Source: an uncultured Lachnospiraceae bacterium (GTDB lineage: Bacteria > Bacillota > Clostridia > Lachnospirales > Lachnospiraceae). From it: a stretch of DNA of 37,825 nucleotides. Position numbers and translations under genes: made by a program. Positions 1 through 7,093 of the stretch are shown here, one piece after another. The stretch lies in the NCBI GenBank assembly GCA_947169235.1, contig CAMVOY010000021.1, positions 1 to 37,825 on the forward strand, in the 5' to 3' direction. Below the pieces are notes generated by a model. It saw only the letters and a program-made list of their open reading frames with translations, did no database searches and had not been told where the DNA came from. Each line of letters opens with the position of its first letter. The stretch's first letter is position 1.

Positions 1-53
1 GTGCACATGACCATCACAAGTGCCAGTACGATAGATAACAATCTTTTTCTCAT
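1..53 (-). CDS. N-terminal fragment of a secreted protein
   Basis: Reading leftward from the ATG at 53-51, the visible 17 codons give MRKRLLSIVLALVMVMC, a positively charged start followed by a hydrophobic stretch, which is the start of a signal peptide or lipoprotein signal. An AAAGGA ribosome site lies about 8 bases upstream. The rest of the gene is beyond the window edge, so the product and function cannot be told. It is transcribed divergently from the thiamine-related operon, with its own promoter at 168-196. Confidence 0.7.
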   Translation of the reverse strand, partial: MRKRLLSIVLALVMVMC

Positions 54-167
54 AACGTTTATCCTTTCTTTGTTCAGCAAGTATTATTTCAATACAATAA
101 CCGTTTTAAACCTAATAACTATCAACACCGCTGTCCACATCCCCGGTCAACATAGCTATTTCTGAAC

Positions 168-196
168 ATTATACACTACTTTTACGGATTTGTCAC
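168..196 (-). promoter_or_regulatory. Sigma-A promoter of the left-edge secreted-protein gene
   Basis: On the minus strand GTGACA (196-191), 17 bases, then TATAAT (173-168). It leaves a leader of about 110 bases before the ATG at 53, in which I see no strong hairpin. Together with the TPP riboswitch leader this accounts for most of the gene-free stretch 54-448. Confidence 0.6.
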
Positions 197-244
197 TATA
201 AAACTGTACGAAGCTCTGATATCCTCATCATTTTTAAAATATAG

Positions 245-273
245 TTGACAACTACACATTCATCGTATATAAT
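245..273 (+). promoter_or_regulatory. Sigma-A promoter of the thiamine-regulated operon
   Basis: TTGACA at 245-250, a 17-base spacer, and TATAAT at 268-273, a perfect consensus match. Transcription would begin near 280, just before the riboswitch, so control is expected to be at RNA level rather than at promoter strength. Confidence 0.85.
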
Positions 274-293
274 GCTTTTTGATTTAATAATGA

Positions 294-382
294 GATGCTG
301 GGGGAGCGCATTATTTGTGCTGAGAGATCTTTGATCGACCCTTGGAACTTGAACCGGCTAATACCGGCGTAAGGAAGCTTCC
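294..382 (+). ncRNA. TPP (THI-box) riboswitch
   Basis: The leader contains the hallmark THI-box segments in order: GGGGGAGC near 300-306, GCTGAGAG at 319-326 (the T-loop that binds the pyrimidine ring), ACCCTTGGAACTTGA near 338-352, then CCGGCTAATACCGGCG at 354-369 and AAGGAAGC at 371-378 closing the aptamer. It senses thiamine pyrophosphate and precedes a hairpin with a T-rich tail (399-430), which fits transcription attenuation. The downstream genes are a thiamine-binding protein and a ThiXYZ-like importer, so the ligand assignment fits the context. Confidence 0.92.
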
Positions 383-398
383 GAACATGACTTCATAG

Positions 399-430
399 CC
401 TCGGGTGTTTCCGCTCGGGGTATTTTTATT
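399..430 (+). terminator. Riboswitch expression-platform terminator
   Basis: CCTCGGGT and GCTCGGGG (399-406 and 413-420) can form an eight-pair stem with G-U pairs and a six-base loop, followed by TATTTTTATT. It lies between the TPP aptamer and the ribosome site AAAGGAGG (433-440), where a ligand-dependent terminator is expected. The G-U content makes it a moderate hairpin. Confidence 0.65.
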
Positions 431-448
431 GCAAAGGAGGTTACAAAT

Positions 449-748
449 ATGAACGCTAGTGTAGCAATCCAGGTTTTACCAAACACTACAAGTGATGATG
501 AGGTTATCCGTATCGTCGACGAGGTTATCGCTTATATCAAAAGCTTTGGCCTGTCAACCTATGTCGGTCCCTTTGAGACAACGATCGAGGGAGACTATGA
601 TCAGCTCATGGACATAGTCAAAGGATGCCAAAAAGTTGCGATAGATGCAGGCGGCATCGATGCGGTATCGACCTATGTAAAGATTGTTTATAAGCCTGAT
701 GGCGATGTACTTACCATCGACAAGAAAGTATCAAAACATCATAAGTAA
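449..748 (+). CDS. Thiamine-binding protein, MTH1187/YkoF family
   Basis: A 99-residue cytoplasmic protein of the MTH1187/YqgV type (DUF77, COG0011), a small ferredoxin-like fold whose YkoF relative binds thiamine. Visible family features are the N-terminal beta strand with IQVLPN (residues 7-12), the central segment STYVGPFETTIEGDYDQL (36-53) and a terminal strand VSTYVKIVYK (73-82). Length equals the single-domain family. It starts at 449 with AAAGGAGG eight bases upstream. It is the first gene behind the TPP riboswitch and ends 19 bases before the permease gene, so it is likely a thiamine or pyrimidine carrier or sensor linked to the importer. The exact ligand is inferred from context. Confidence 0.82.
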   Translation: MNASVAIQVLPNTTSDDEVIRIVDEVIAYIKSFGLSTYVGPFETTIEGDYDQLMDIVKGCQKVAIDAGGIDAVSTYVKIVYKPDGDVLTIDKKVSKHHK

Positions 749-767
749 TACGATCGGGATACGAAAA

Positions 768-1553
768 ATGAAAAAGGATATACCTGAAAACAGAAACAAA
801 AATACCGGTATCAGTGATTATCTGATACCGATAGGCACGATCATAGGGTTGATCATTATATGGCAGCTGGCCCATATGGCCGGATGGTTGCCAAAGTATA
901 TGCTTCCCTCTCCCATGGATGTAGCAAAAGCATTTGTAAATGATTTCCCCCTTCTTATGAAACATGCCTCTACGACTCTGTACGAGGCATTCGCAGGACT
1001 CGGGATCGCAATAGTATTGGCTCTGTTGTTGTCAGCACTGATGGACAGATTTTCATTCTTATACAAGGCACTAAATCCTATCCTTGTCCTGACACAGACC
1101 ATTCCGACTGTTGCGATAGCACCGCTGTTGGTATTGTGGATGGGATATGAAACAGCACCAAAGATCACTCTTGTCGTGATCGCGGGATTTTTCCCTTTGG
1201 TAGTGAATCTCATCAACGGATACCGTGCGGCGGACAATGATGCCATACGAATGATGCGCGCCATGGGTGCAGGTCCATGGCAGATATTCTTTCACGTAAA
1301 ACTGCCCGGTAGCATGACTCACTTTTTTTCAGGATTGTATATCGCAACATCCTATGCGATAGTCGGAGCCGTGATATCCGAATGGCTCGGTGGGTTTTCC
1401 GGACTCGGTGTTTACATGACGAGAGTCAAAAAAAGCTTTTCGTATGACAAGATGTTTGCAGTTATCTTTCTGATATCATTTATCAGTCTGATACTGTTAA
1501 AAATAATAAAAATAATAAGAAACAAAACAGTTTCTTGGGAGGAAGAAAAATGA
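768..1553 (+). CDS. thiX: ABC importer permease, ThiX-like
   Basis: A 262-residue inner-membrane permease of the BPD_transp_1 (SsuC/TauC/ThiX) family with about six membrane segments. The cytoplasmic EAA-type loop AMGAGPWQIFFHVKLPG lies near residues 165-181, where the ATPase docks. I placed the start at the ATG at 768 because the earlier in-frame starts lie inside the preceding gene; the ribosome site there is weak (CGGGA), so coupling to the upstream gene is likely. Its stop overlaps the next ATG (ATGA at 1550-1553). With the binding protein and ATPase that follow it should form an importer for a thiamine precursor, probably a formylated aminopyrimidine, as described for ThiXYZ. Confidence 0.82.
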   Translation: MKKDIPENRNKNTGISDYLIPIGTIIGLIIIWQLAHMAGWLPKYMLPSPMDVAKAFVNDFPLLMKHASTTLYEAFAGLGIAIVLALLLSALMDRFSFLYKALNPILVLTQTIPTVAIAPLLVLWMGYETAPKITLVVIAGFFPLVVNLINGYRAADNDAIRMMRAMGAGPWQIFFHVKLPGSMTHFFSGLYIATSYAIVGAVISEWLGGFSGLGVYMTRVKKSFSYDKMFAVIFLISFISLILLKIIKIIRNKTVSWEEEK

Positions 1554-2545
1554 AAAAAATAGTTGCATTATTATTGGTGCTTGTTATGTCACTATCTCTC
1601 GCAGGCTGCGGTGATAGCAATGACACCCCGGCTAAACCGGCAGAGACTGCGGATATAACAATGGTCCTCGACTGGACGCCGAACACCAATCACACCGGTT
1701 TATATGTAGCGCAGGAAAAAGGCTTTTTCAAAGACAACAACCTCAACGTTACTATCGTGCAGCCACCGGATGGCGGAGCTACTCAGATGGTAGCATCAGG
1801 CGATGCTCAGTTCGGTATCGAGTTTCAGGATACCATGGCGCCTGCCCTTGCGCAGAGCGAGCCGCTCCCGATAACCGCTGTCGCTGCAGTATTGCAGCAC
1901 AATACATCCGGCCTTGTATCACTGAAAAAAACAGGCATCGACAGCTTCGGAAAAATGGAAGGACATTCCTACGCAACATGGGATTCTCCTACCGAGCAGG
2001 CCATCCTGAAGACTCTTTGCGAAAAAGACGGTGGTGATTTCAGCAAGGTAAACATGATCTCAACATATGTTGAGGATATCGTCGCAGGACTCAACTCAGA
2101 TATCGAAAGTGTTTGGATCTATGCCGGATGGGATAAGATAAAACTTGAGATGGAAAACATCGATCACAACTTCCTTCTTTTCAAGGATGCCGACCCGGTA
2201 TTTGATTACTACACTCCGGTACTGATCGCGAACAATGATTACCTGGAGAAGAACGCAGATGCTTCCAAAGCGTTTATCGCAGCAGTAAAAAAAGGCTATG
2301 AGTACGCAGCAGAGAATCCTGATGAAGCAGCGGATATTCTTTTAAAAGCCGCACCGGAGCTTGACAAGGACCTCGTCAAAAAGAGCCAGGCTTACCTCAG
2401 CACCCAGTATATCGCAGATGCGAAGAGCTGGGGCGTGATCGATCCGAAGCGTTGGAATGCGTTTTATGATTGGTTAAACGAAAACAAACTTGTAGAGAAT
2501 GAGCTCCCGGAGAATGCAGGACTCTCTACTGATTATCTGTCATAA
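1550..2545 (+). CDS. thiY: Pyrimidine-precursor binding lipoprotein, NMT1/THI5-like (ThiY)
   Basis: A 331-residue substrate-binding protein. Residues 1-21 form a lipoprotein signal with lipobox LAGC before Cys21, so it should be anchored outside the membrane. The mature part starts with the family signature DWTPNTNHTGLYVAQEKGFF, followed by GDAQFGIEFQDTMA, typical of NMT1/THI5-like proteins that bind hydroxymethylpyrimidine or its formylaminopyrimidine precursor. The eukaryotic Cys-rich suicide motif is absent, as in bacterial transport proteins. The ATG at 1550 is chosen because GGGAGGA lies directly upstream at 1538-1544. It overlaps the permease stop by four bases. Riboswitch control and neighbours support a thiamine-precursor role; the precise ligand is inferred. 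Confidence 0.88.
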   Translation: MKKIVALLLVLVMSLSLAGCGDSNDTPAKPAETADITMVLDWTPNTNHTGLYVAQEKGFFKDNNLNVTIVQPPDGGATQMVASGDAQFGIEFQDTMAPALAQSEPLPITAVAAVLQHNTSGLVSLKKTGIDSFGKMEGHSYATWDSPTEQAILKTLCEKDGGDFSKVNMISTYVEDIVAGLNSDIESVWIYAGWDKIKLEMENIDHNFLLFKDADPVFDYYTPVLIANNDYLEKNADASKAFIAAVKKGYEYAAENPDEAADILLKAAPELDKDLVKKSQAYLSTQYIADAKSWGVIDPKRWNAFYDWLNENKLVENELPENAGLSTDYLS

Positions 2546-2598
2546 TAACGGAATAACAGTACAGATGCTATATTATAATAAAAGAGTGGAAAACAATC

Positions 2599-3327
2599 AT
2601 GCATGAGTTAAGTATCAAAAATATAAGTAAATCATTTGACGGCAGGCAGGTGCTGCATGACGTCAACTTAACTCTGCATGCGGGTGAGATAGTAGCACTG
2701 CTCGGTGTGAGTGGAGGAGGAAAAACCACTTTATTCAACATCATCGCAGGGCTGCTTTCGCCCGACGAGGGCGATGTTCTTCTCGACGGACAAAGTATAC
2801 TCGGTCAACCCGGACGGATCAGTTATATGCTGCAAAAAGACCTTTTGCTTCCGCATAAAACTCTTGTAGATAACATCGCTCTTCCCCTCATCATAAGAGG
2901 TATGAAAAAAAAGGAGGCCAGAGAAGTGGTTTCCGCTCACCTGGAACAATTCGGACTTAAGGGGCATGAAAAACAACATCCTTCTGAACTGTCCGGAGGT
3001 ATGCGCCAGCGCGCGGCGCTGTTGCGTACCTACCTTTTTTCAGGCGAGGTAGCACTACTCGATGAGCCTTTTTCCGCACTTGATACCATCACCAGGTCAG
3101 CGATGCACATCTGGTATCTGTCCGTGATGGAGGAGCTGAAGCTTCCGACTATCTTTATCACTCACGACGTGGATGAGGCTATCCTTCTGGCGGACCGTAT
3201 AGCGATCCTTTCAAAAAAAACGATCAGTGATGTCATCCCTATAGAGAATCGTCCTCAAAAGACAAATGAATATTTACTTACGGAAGAGTTTCTGACTTAT
3301 AAAAGAAGAATAGTAAATCTTATTTAA
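2599..3327 (+). CDS. thiZ: ABC importer ATPase, ThiZ-like
   Basis: A 242-residue ATP-binding subunit of the SsuB/TauB/ThiZ group. Walker A is GVSGGGKTT (residues 36-44), the Q-loop is MLQKD near 76, the signature is LSGGMRQR near 132-139, Walker B is ALLDEPF near 151-157, and the H-loop is ITHDVDE near 186-192. It powers the permease encoded at 768-1553. It begins 53 bases after the binding-protein stop with a weak ribosome site (GAGTGGA) and is the last gene of the riboswitch-controlled operon; a separate promoter starts just after its stop. Confidence 0.88.
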   Translation: MHELSIKNISKSFDGRQVLHDVNLTLHAGEIVALLGVSGGGKTTLFNIIAGLLSPDEGDVLLDGQSILGQPGRISYMLQKDLLLPHKTLVDNIALPLIIRGMKKKEAREVVSAHLEQFGLKGHEKQHPSELSGGMRQRAALLRTYLFSGEVALLDEPFSALDTITRSAMHIWYLSVMEELKLPTIFITHDVDEAILLADRIAILSKKTISDVIPIENRPQKTNEYLLTEEFLTYKRRIVNLI

Positions 3328-3334
3328 AAAATGC

Positions 3335-3363
3335 TTGCATTCCACGATATGTTGTGGTATAGT
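3335..3363 (+). promoter_or_regulatory. Promoter of the Big_2-domain secreted protein
   Basis: TTGCAT at 3335-3340, 17-base spacer, TATAGT at 3358-3363. The spacer contains the small inverted repeat CCAC...GTGG. It lies directly after the thiZ stop, so the next gene is a separate unit. Confidence 0.7.
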
Positions 3364-3371
3364 TAAGTTCC

Positions 3372-3403
3372 AACCACTCCTGCTCCTGTGCAAAGGAGGG
3401 GTT
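3372..3403 (+). promoter_or_regulatory. Leader hairpin that includes the ribosome binding site
   Basis: AACC-A-CTCCT (3372-3381) pairs with AGGAG-G-GGTT (3394-3403), nine base pairs with one internal mismatch and a 12-base loop. The 3' arm contains the AAAGGAGGG ribosome site of the gene at 3408, so folding would hide it. Confidence 0.5.
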
Positions 3404-3407
3404 TCTC

Positions 3408-4529
3408 ATGAATAATTCTTTATGTGCGGAGTATTTTTCCGCCAATCGAAGACAAGTAAATAAGCACAGGTTATGTCGAAAAGTGATTTCCATTTTAGGT
3501 TTGTTATTATTGCTCGTTGGCAGTGTTCTTTTTGCGCCTCCGAATGCAGTTTCGGCAACGGATGTAACTTTACCTCCGCCAAACGATTCGGATCCGGTAA
3601 CTATCGCGGCTTCAAGAAAAGGATTTGAGATCATTATTCTTTCCTCTTACCAGGAAACCATGAAAATAGGTGAGTCTAAAATAATCATTGCCGCCTCGAC
3701 CGGCGGTCTCGATATCTCATGGAAAAGTTCCAATTCAAAAGTAGCAAGTGTGGACATGTACGGCGTAGTGACCGCAAAAAAGGATGGATCCTGCCAGATC
3801 ACCGCCAAAACAAAAGGCGCCGAGGCAAAATGTACCATCCTTGTTGAAAAAACCACGATAACGCTGAACACAAAAAGAGTGTCAATGGAAGGCGGCGCGA
3901 CCTATCAGATGAAAGCTGACACCTCATCAGGTTCACCGGTTAGCTGGAAGTCGTCAAAGCAGAGCGTAGCTATCATAAGCGACGACGGTTTGATCCAGGC
4001 TATCAAGCCCGGTACCTCCATCATCACGGCAACTGCAGACGGCGTAAAGGAAACATGTACCCTGACAGTTCTGAAGCCATACATCAAACTTTCCGCTGAC
4101 GAAATAAAGATGTATCGCGGTCAGACAGCCAGACTCAGTGCCATGGTCACTTCGGGTCGTCCCGTGACGTGGAAGTCCGCCAGGCCAAGTGTCGCGACCG
4201 TGGACGAAGCGGGGCGTGTCACAGCAGTAAAGCATGGTGAAGCCAGGATCAGCGCCAGTGTGGACGGAGTCACCAGATACTGCACGATCACTGTCGCATC
4301 TCCCACGATACGTCTTAACAAAACCTCAGTAACCATTAAAAAGGGAAAGACATTTGAGCTGAAAGCGACTGTCAGTTCGGGAAACACACCGACGTTTACC
4401 TGTAGCGGAAAAAAAGTTGCCAGCGTCAATTCATCAGGAGTGATCACGGCTAAGTCTAAGGGAAACTGTACCGTGACAGTCAAAGAGGACGGCGCTGTGG
4501 CAAAGTGCAAGGTCAAAGTAACTGATTAA
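3408..4529 (+). CDS. Secreted protein with four Big_2 (Ig-like) repeats
   Basis: A 373-residue exported protein. A basic stretch to residue 24 is followed by a hydrophobic segment (26-43) and a likely signal-peptidase site near AVSA (47-50). The rest is four bacterial Ig-like group 2 repeats, about 73 residues each (75-147, 149-222, 225-297, 300-373), each with the pattern WKSS...VASV...G.VTA...G...ITA...G....C.I.V. Big_2 domains act as surface or adhesion modules and as spacers. There is no catalytic domain, sortase motif or S-layer domain, so it is probably released or loosely wall-bound. The start at 3408 has a strong AAAGGAGG site. It is monocistronic, with its own promoter and a terminator at 4632-4665. 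Confidence 0.85.
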   Translation: MNNSLCAEYFSANRRQVNKHRLCRKVISILGLLLLLVGSVLFAPPNAVSATDVTLPPPNDSDPVTIAASRKGFEIIILSSYQETMKIGESKIIIAASTGGLDISWKSSNSKVASVDMYGVVTAKKDGSCQITAKTKGAEAKCTILVEKTTITLNTKRVSMEGGATYQMKADTSSGSPVSWKSSKQSVAIISDDGLIQAIKPGTSIITATADGVKETCTLTVLKPYIKLSADEIKMYRGQTARLSAMVTSGRPVTWKSARPSVATVDEAGRVTAVKHGEARISASVDGVTRYCTITVASPTIRLNKTSVTIKKGKTFELKATVSSGNTPTFTCSGKKVASVNSSGVITAKSKGNCTVTVKEDGAVAKCKVKVTD

Positions 4530-4631
4530 TTATGTTTTATGGCAGGAGCAGGAGCGGTAAACATCTAAATGTTTCAAAGATTCTCCAAAATGCATTGGTA
4601 GACATACTTGGAGTTAAATAACCTATAAAAC

Positions 4632-4665
4632 ACCGGGGCGGCGATGCCGTCCCGGTTCATTTTTC
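4632..4665. terminator. Bidirectional terminator between the Big_2 gene and the nuclease-fold gene
   Basis: ACCGGGGCGGC (4632-4642) and GCCGTCCCGGT (4646-4656) form an 11-pair stem with loop GAT. On the plus strand it is followed by TCATTTTTCT; on the minus strand by GTTTTATAG. It can end both converging transcripts. Confidence 0.85.
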
Positions 4666-5400
4666 TCACTCAATCACTTCGTATATATATCCCTTCTTCG
4701 TCCTGTCTACGCGCTCGACCACGCCCATCTCATGCAATATCTGCATCGCCGTGGTTCCTTCTTCCTTATATATCCCCGTCGCCTTGGCAAACTCGGCTGA
4801 TGTGAAATGTTCAAGCTCAATAGGTATCAGCATGCGATAATCATCGGGACAGTCAAGATGTATTTCCTCTACGAGTCTCAGCGGCAACCGGTCATACTTG
4901 GTCGCCCTCTTTTTCTTGTCTTTTCCGTAGCCGTCCAAAAGCTTCATCTCTTCCATATCGATGAGAAGTATCACGATAGACAGGTTCGGATCGGAGAGAT
5001 ATGGTCTGATTGCATACAGTTCAGAAAAGATCATCTGAGGCGTGCCATGCTTATTAGATCTTCGACGTTCCTTTATCTCGCCTGTATCGGGATCTACCCA
5101 GCAAAGCGTCTTGTTCGCAGGGATGGGATGCACGACCGTCACATGGTAGTTCGGTAAAAACGTACCGAGCTTCCCGCGCAGTTTTTCAAAGCTTCCGGTC
5201 TGGATCTCTGTTACCTTATCATCGCGAAAGATATCGGCAACATATCCGTCGATCGGAGTCTCGTGATAATCCTCATCCGGCTCCATATACAACTTAACCA
5301 CGGCATGGACACTCTTCTCACCGAGAGTGCCTATGCCGTGGTTCTCATGATTTCTGGTTATGATTGTAGCTATCGCCCGATCGAATCTGTCTGCATCCAT
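4666..5400 (-). CDS. Predicted PD-(D/E)XK-fold protein with C-terminal winged helix
   Basis: A 244-residue protein not matching any named family I know. Residues 24-70 hold a plausible PD-(D/E)XK core: Glu28 in TLGEKS, Asp56 in YVADIF, and Glu65-x-Gln67 in VTEIQTGS, with alternating strands and helix between them. Residues 198-242 (FTSAEFAKATGI ... GYIYEVIE) resemble a winged helix-turn-helix. So it may bind and cut, or only bind, nucleic acid; this is a fold-level inference without proof of activity. Its ATG follows the araD stop by three bases with no clear ribosome site, so it is probably translated by coupling to araD. It ends at a bidirectional terminator. Confidence 0.6.
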   Translation of the reverse strand: MDADRFDRAIATIITRNHENHGIGTLGEKSVHAVVKLYMEPDEDYHETPIDGYVADIFRDDKVTEIQTGSFEKLRGKLGTFLPNYHVTVVHPIPANKTLCWVDPDTGEIKERRRSNKHGTPQMIFSELYAIRPYLSDPNLSIVILLIDMEEMKLLDGYGKDKKKRATKYDRLPLRLVEEIHLDCPDDYRMLIPIELEHFTSAEFAKATGIYKEEGTTAMQILHEMGVVERVDRTKKGYIYEVIE

Positions 5401-5403
5401 GTA

Positions 5404-6093
5404 TCAGTTCTGTCCGTAGTACGCATTTGCACCGTGTTTACGATAGTAATGCTTGTCCATCAGGTACTGAGGAGCACGCTTAACATCAGGATTCAGCGTC
5501 AATGTATGATGAGCCATTTCCGCAACTTTGTCAAGTACGACAGCGTTATATACGGCGTTTGCCGGTGATGTGCCCCATGTGAAAGGACCGTGGTTTTTAA
5601 CAACGATTCCCGGAACCTCCATCGGGTCTTTGTCACCGAGTGTCTCGATGATCACGAGTCCCGTGTTTCTCTCGTATGCCTTGTTGATCTCATCAGCAGT
5701 GAGGTCTCTCGTACATGGTATATCTCCGAAAAAATAATCCGCATGAGTTGTTCCGAGAGCCGGTATATCCATACCCGCCTGAGCGAATGTGACTGCCCAT
5801 GTCGAATGAGTGTGAACGACACCCGCGATCTGCTCGTATTTTTTATACAGCTCGATATGAGTAGCAGTATCGGATGAAGGACGGTACTTGCCCTCTACTA
5901 CGTTCTGGTCGAAATCTACAACGACCATATCATCCGGTCCCATCTCGTCGTATTCCACACCGCTCGGCTTGATCACGACATAATTGTTTTCTCTGTCGAT
6001 ACCGCTGACGTTCCCCCAGGTATAGATAACAAGTCCCTTTTCAACAAGTTCCATATTTGCTTCATAAACTTCCTTTTTCAGTGCCTCAAGCAT
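5404..6093 (-). CDS. araD: L-ribulose-5-phosphate 4-epimerase
   Basis: A 229-residue class II aldolase-fold enzyme that converts L-ribulose 5-phosphate to D-xylulose 5-phosphate in arabinose catabolism. The zinc ligands are visible as His94 and His96 (VVHTHSTW) and His168 ([10 protein letters not shown]); the catalytic Asp119 lies in TTHADYFFG and the C-terminal GANAYYGQ carries the catalytic Tyr. Length fits E. coli AraD (231). AAGGAGG at 6107-6101 sits seven bases before the ATG. It lies 33 bases behind the ArsR-type regulator with no promoter between, and three bases before the nuclease-fold gene. No araA or araB is in the window. Confidence 0.92.
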   Translation of the reverse strand: MLEALKKEVYEANMELVEKGLVIYTWGNVSGIDRENNYVVIKPSGVEYDEMGPDDMVVVDFDQNVVEGKYRPSSDTATHIELYKKYEQIAGVVHTHSTWAVTFAQAGMDIPALGTTHADYFFGDIPCTRDLTADEINKAYERNTGLVIIETLGDKDPMEVPGIVVKNHGPFTWGTSPANAVYNAVVLDKVAEMAHHTLTLNPDVKRAPQYLMDKHYYRKHGANAYYGQN

Positions 6094-6126
6094 GGCGCTA
6101 CCTCCTTGATATTTTTAAAAATGATC

Positions 6127-6411
6127 CTACTCCATGATATGCTCAACACCCTTCTCGATGATATCGCGAACATGTTCATCATCCAGGGCATAATAAACGG
6201 TTTTTCCATCTCTACGTGACCGTACCAAACGACTTGTCTTTAATACCCTGAGCTGATGTGAGATCGCGCTCTGCGTCATGGAAAGCTTTTCCGCTATATC
6301 GCCCACGCACAATTCTCCTCCGAACAATTCATAAAGAATTCGGATCCTGGTAGTGTCTCCAAATACCTTGAACAGCTCCGCCAGATCGTAGAGTTCTTCT
6401 TCTGATGGCAT
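6127..6411 (-). CDS. ArsR/SmtB-family metal-responsive repressor
   Basis: A 94-residue winged-helix regulator. The recognition region runs through ELCVGDIAEKLSMTQSAISH (33-52). The C-terminal helix carries the complete alpha-5 metal site of the zinc sensors SmtB and CzrA: Asp78-x-His80-x10-His91-x2-Glu94. Only one Cys (Cys35) stands at the alpha-3 site, so a CadC-type Cys cluster is absent and zinc (or a similar borderline metal) is the likely signal. It heads an operon with araD and the nuclease-fold gene and faces a DUF5662 gene across a shared promoter region, so it probably represses both directions until metal binds. It begins after GGAGGCGAC upstream of the ATG. Confidence 0.88.
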   Translation of the reverse strand: MPSEEELYDLAELFKVFGDTTRIRILYELFGGELCVGDIAEKLSMTQSAISHQLRVLKTSRLVRSRRDGKTVYYALDDEHVRDIIEKGVEHIME

Positions 6412-6433
6412 TTTTGTCGCCTCCTTTTTTCAT

Positions 6434-6462
6434 AGTATATATTTTTTTGATTGAAATGTCAA
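6434..6462 (-). promoter_or_regulatory. Promoter of the arsR-araD-nuclease-fold operon
   Basis: On the minus strand TTGACA (6462-6457), 17 bases, TATACT (6439-6434): almost full consensus. Its -35 box is one arm of an inverted repeat whose other arm is the -35 box of the divergent gene. Confidence 0.85.
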
Positions 6463-6482
6463 TTCTGGTTGACATAAATGTC
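6457..6482. promoter_or_regulatory. Candidate ArsR operator between the two -35 boxes
   Basis: TGTCAA-N6-TTGACA (6457-6474) is a perfect inverted repeat formed by the two divergent -35 boxes. A second palindrome, GACAT-AA-ATGTC (6471-6482), overlaps its right end. A dimeric repressor bound here would close both promoters. That the neighbouring ArsR binds it is inferred from position. Confidence 0.55.
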
Positions 6483-6497
6483 GTAAAACGATAGAAT
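6469..6497 (+). promoter_or_regulatory. Promoter of the DUF5662 and LRR-protein genes
   Basis: TTGACA (6469-6474), 17 bases, TAGAAT (6492-6497). It is divergent from the arsR promoter, with the two -35 boxes only six bases apart. Confidence 0.8.
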
Positions 6498-6529
6498 AAA
6501 AGCAGTATAAGGTTATTTGCGGAGGTCGT

Positions 6530-7081
6530 ATGCTGTACATCAAGGAGCATTTTTTGACGATTACCAGACATCGTCATCTCGTGATAAAGCATTGTTATAA
6601 ATGTGGGATACTGTGGCAGGGGTTACGACATGACCTTTCGAAATACTCACCTACTGAGTTTCTCGAGGGCATCCGATACTACAGACCCGACAGAAGCCCG
6701 AACGTAGGGGCCAGGGATGCAAACGGGTATTCGAGAGCCTGGATGCATCACCAGGGGCGAAACAGACACCATTTTGAGTACTGGATTGATTATAATTCCA
6801 AATCGAAAAAGAGAGAGCCTGTACCGATGCCTGTTCGTTATGTTGTGGAAATGTTCTGCGACAGGATAGCTGCGAGTAAGATTTATTTTGGCAAAGAATA
6901 CGACGATTCAAAAACCTACATGTACTTTGAAAAAGGAAAGGGCAAGCATTACATGCATCCCCGTACTGCGGCGATGCTCAAGAAGCTATTGATAATGCTT
7001 GAAAAAGAGGGAGAGGATAAAACATTTTCATATATCAGAAGGGCGGTTAAGCCCCAGGCAAAGAAAAAGCATATCTGGTAA
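6530..7081 (+). CDS. DUF5662 family protein with HD-like metal motif
   Basis: A 183-residue soluble protein resembling the DUF5662 family. It is rich in conserved His: an N-terminal helix with His14, His16 and His21, His34-Asp35 in GLRHDLSKYSP, His73-His74 and His80-His81 in WMHHQGRNRHHFEYW, and Asp111 in EMFCDRIAAS. The spacing His...HisAsp...Asp resembles an HD phosphohydrolase metal centre, which is my inference; no activity is established. GCGGAGG precedes the ATG at 6530. It is divergent from a zinc-type ArsR gene and followed after 12 bases by a secreted LRR protein, with which it shares a transcript. Confidence 0.75.
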   Translation: MLYIKEHFLTITRHRHLVIKHCYKCGILWQGLRHDLSKYSPTEFLEGIRYYRPDRSPNVGARDANGYSRAWMHHQGRNRHHFEYWIDYNSKSKKREPVPMPVRYVVEMFCDRIAASKIYFGKEYDDSKTYMYFEKGKGKHYMHPRTAAMLKKLLIMLEKEGEDKTFSYIRRAVKPQAKKKHIW

Positions 7082-7093
7082 AATGGAGGGGTT

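Noticed and set aside
684-767. Longer N-terminus for the ThiX-like permease
   Set aside because: It lies inside the preceding gene in another frame and has no ribosome site; the ATG at 768 gives a normal ThiX length.
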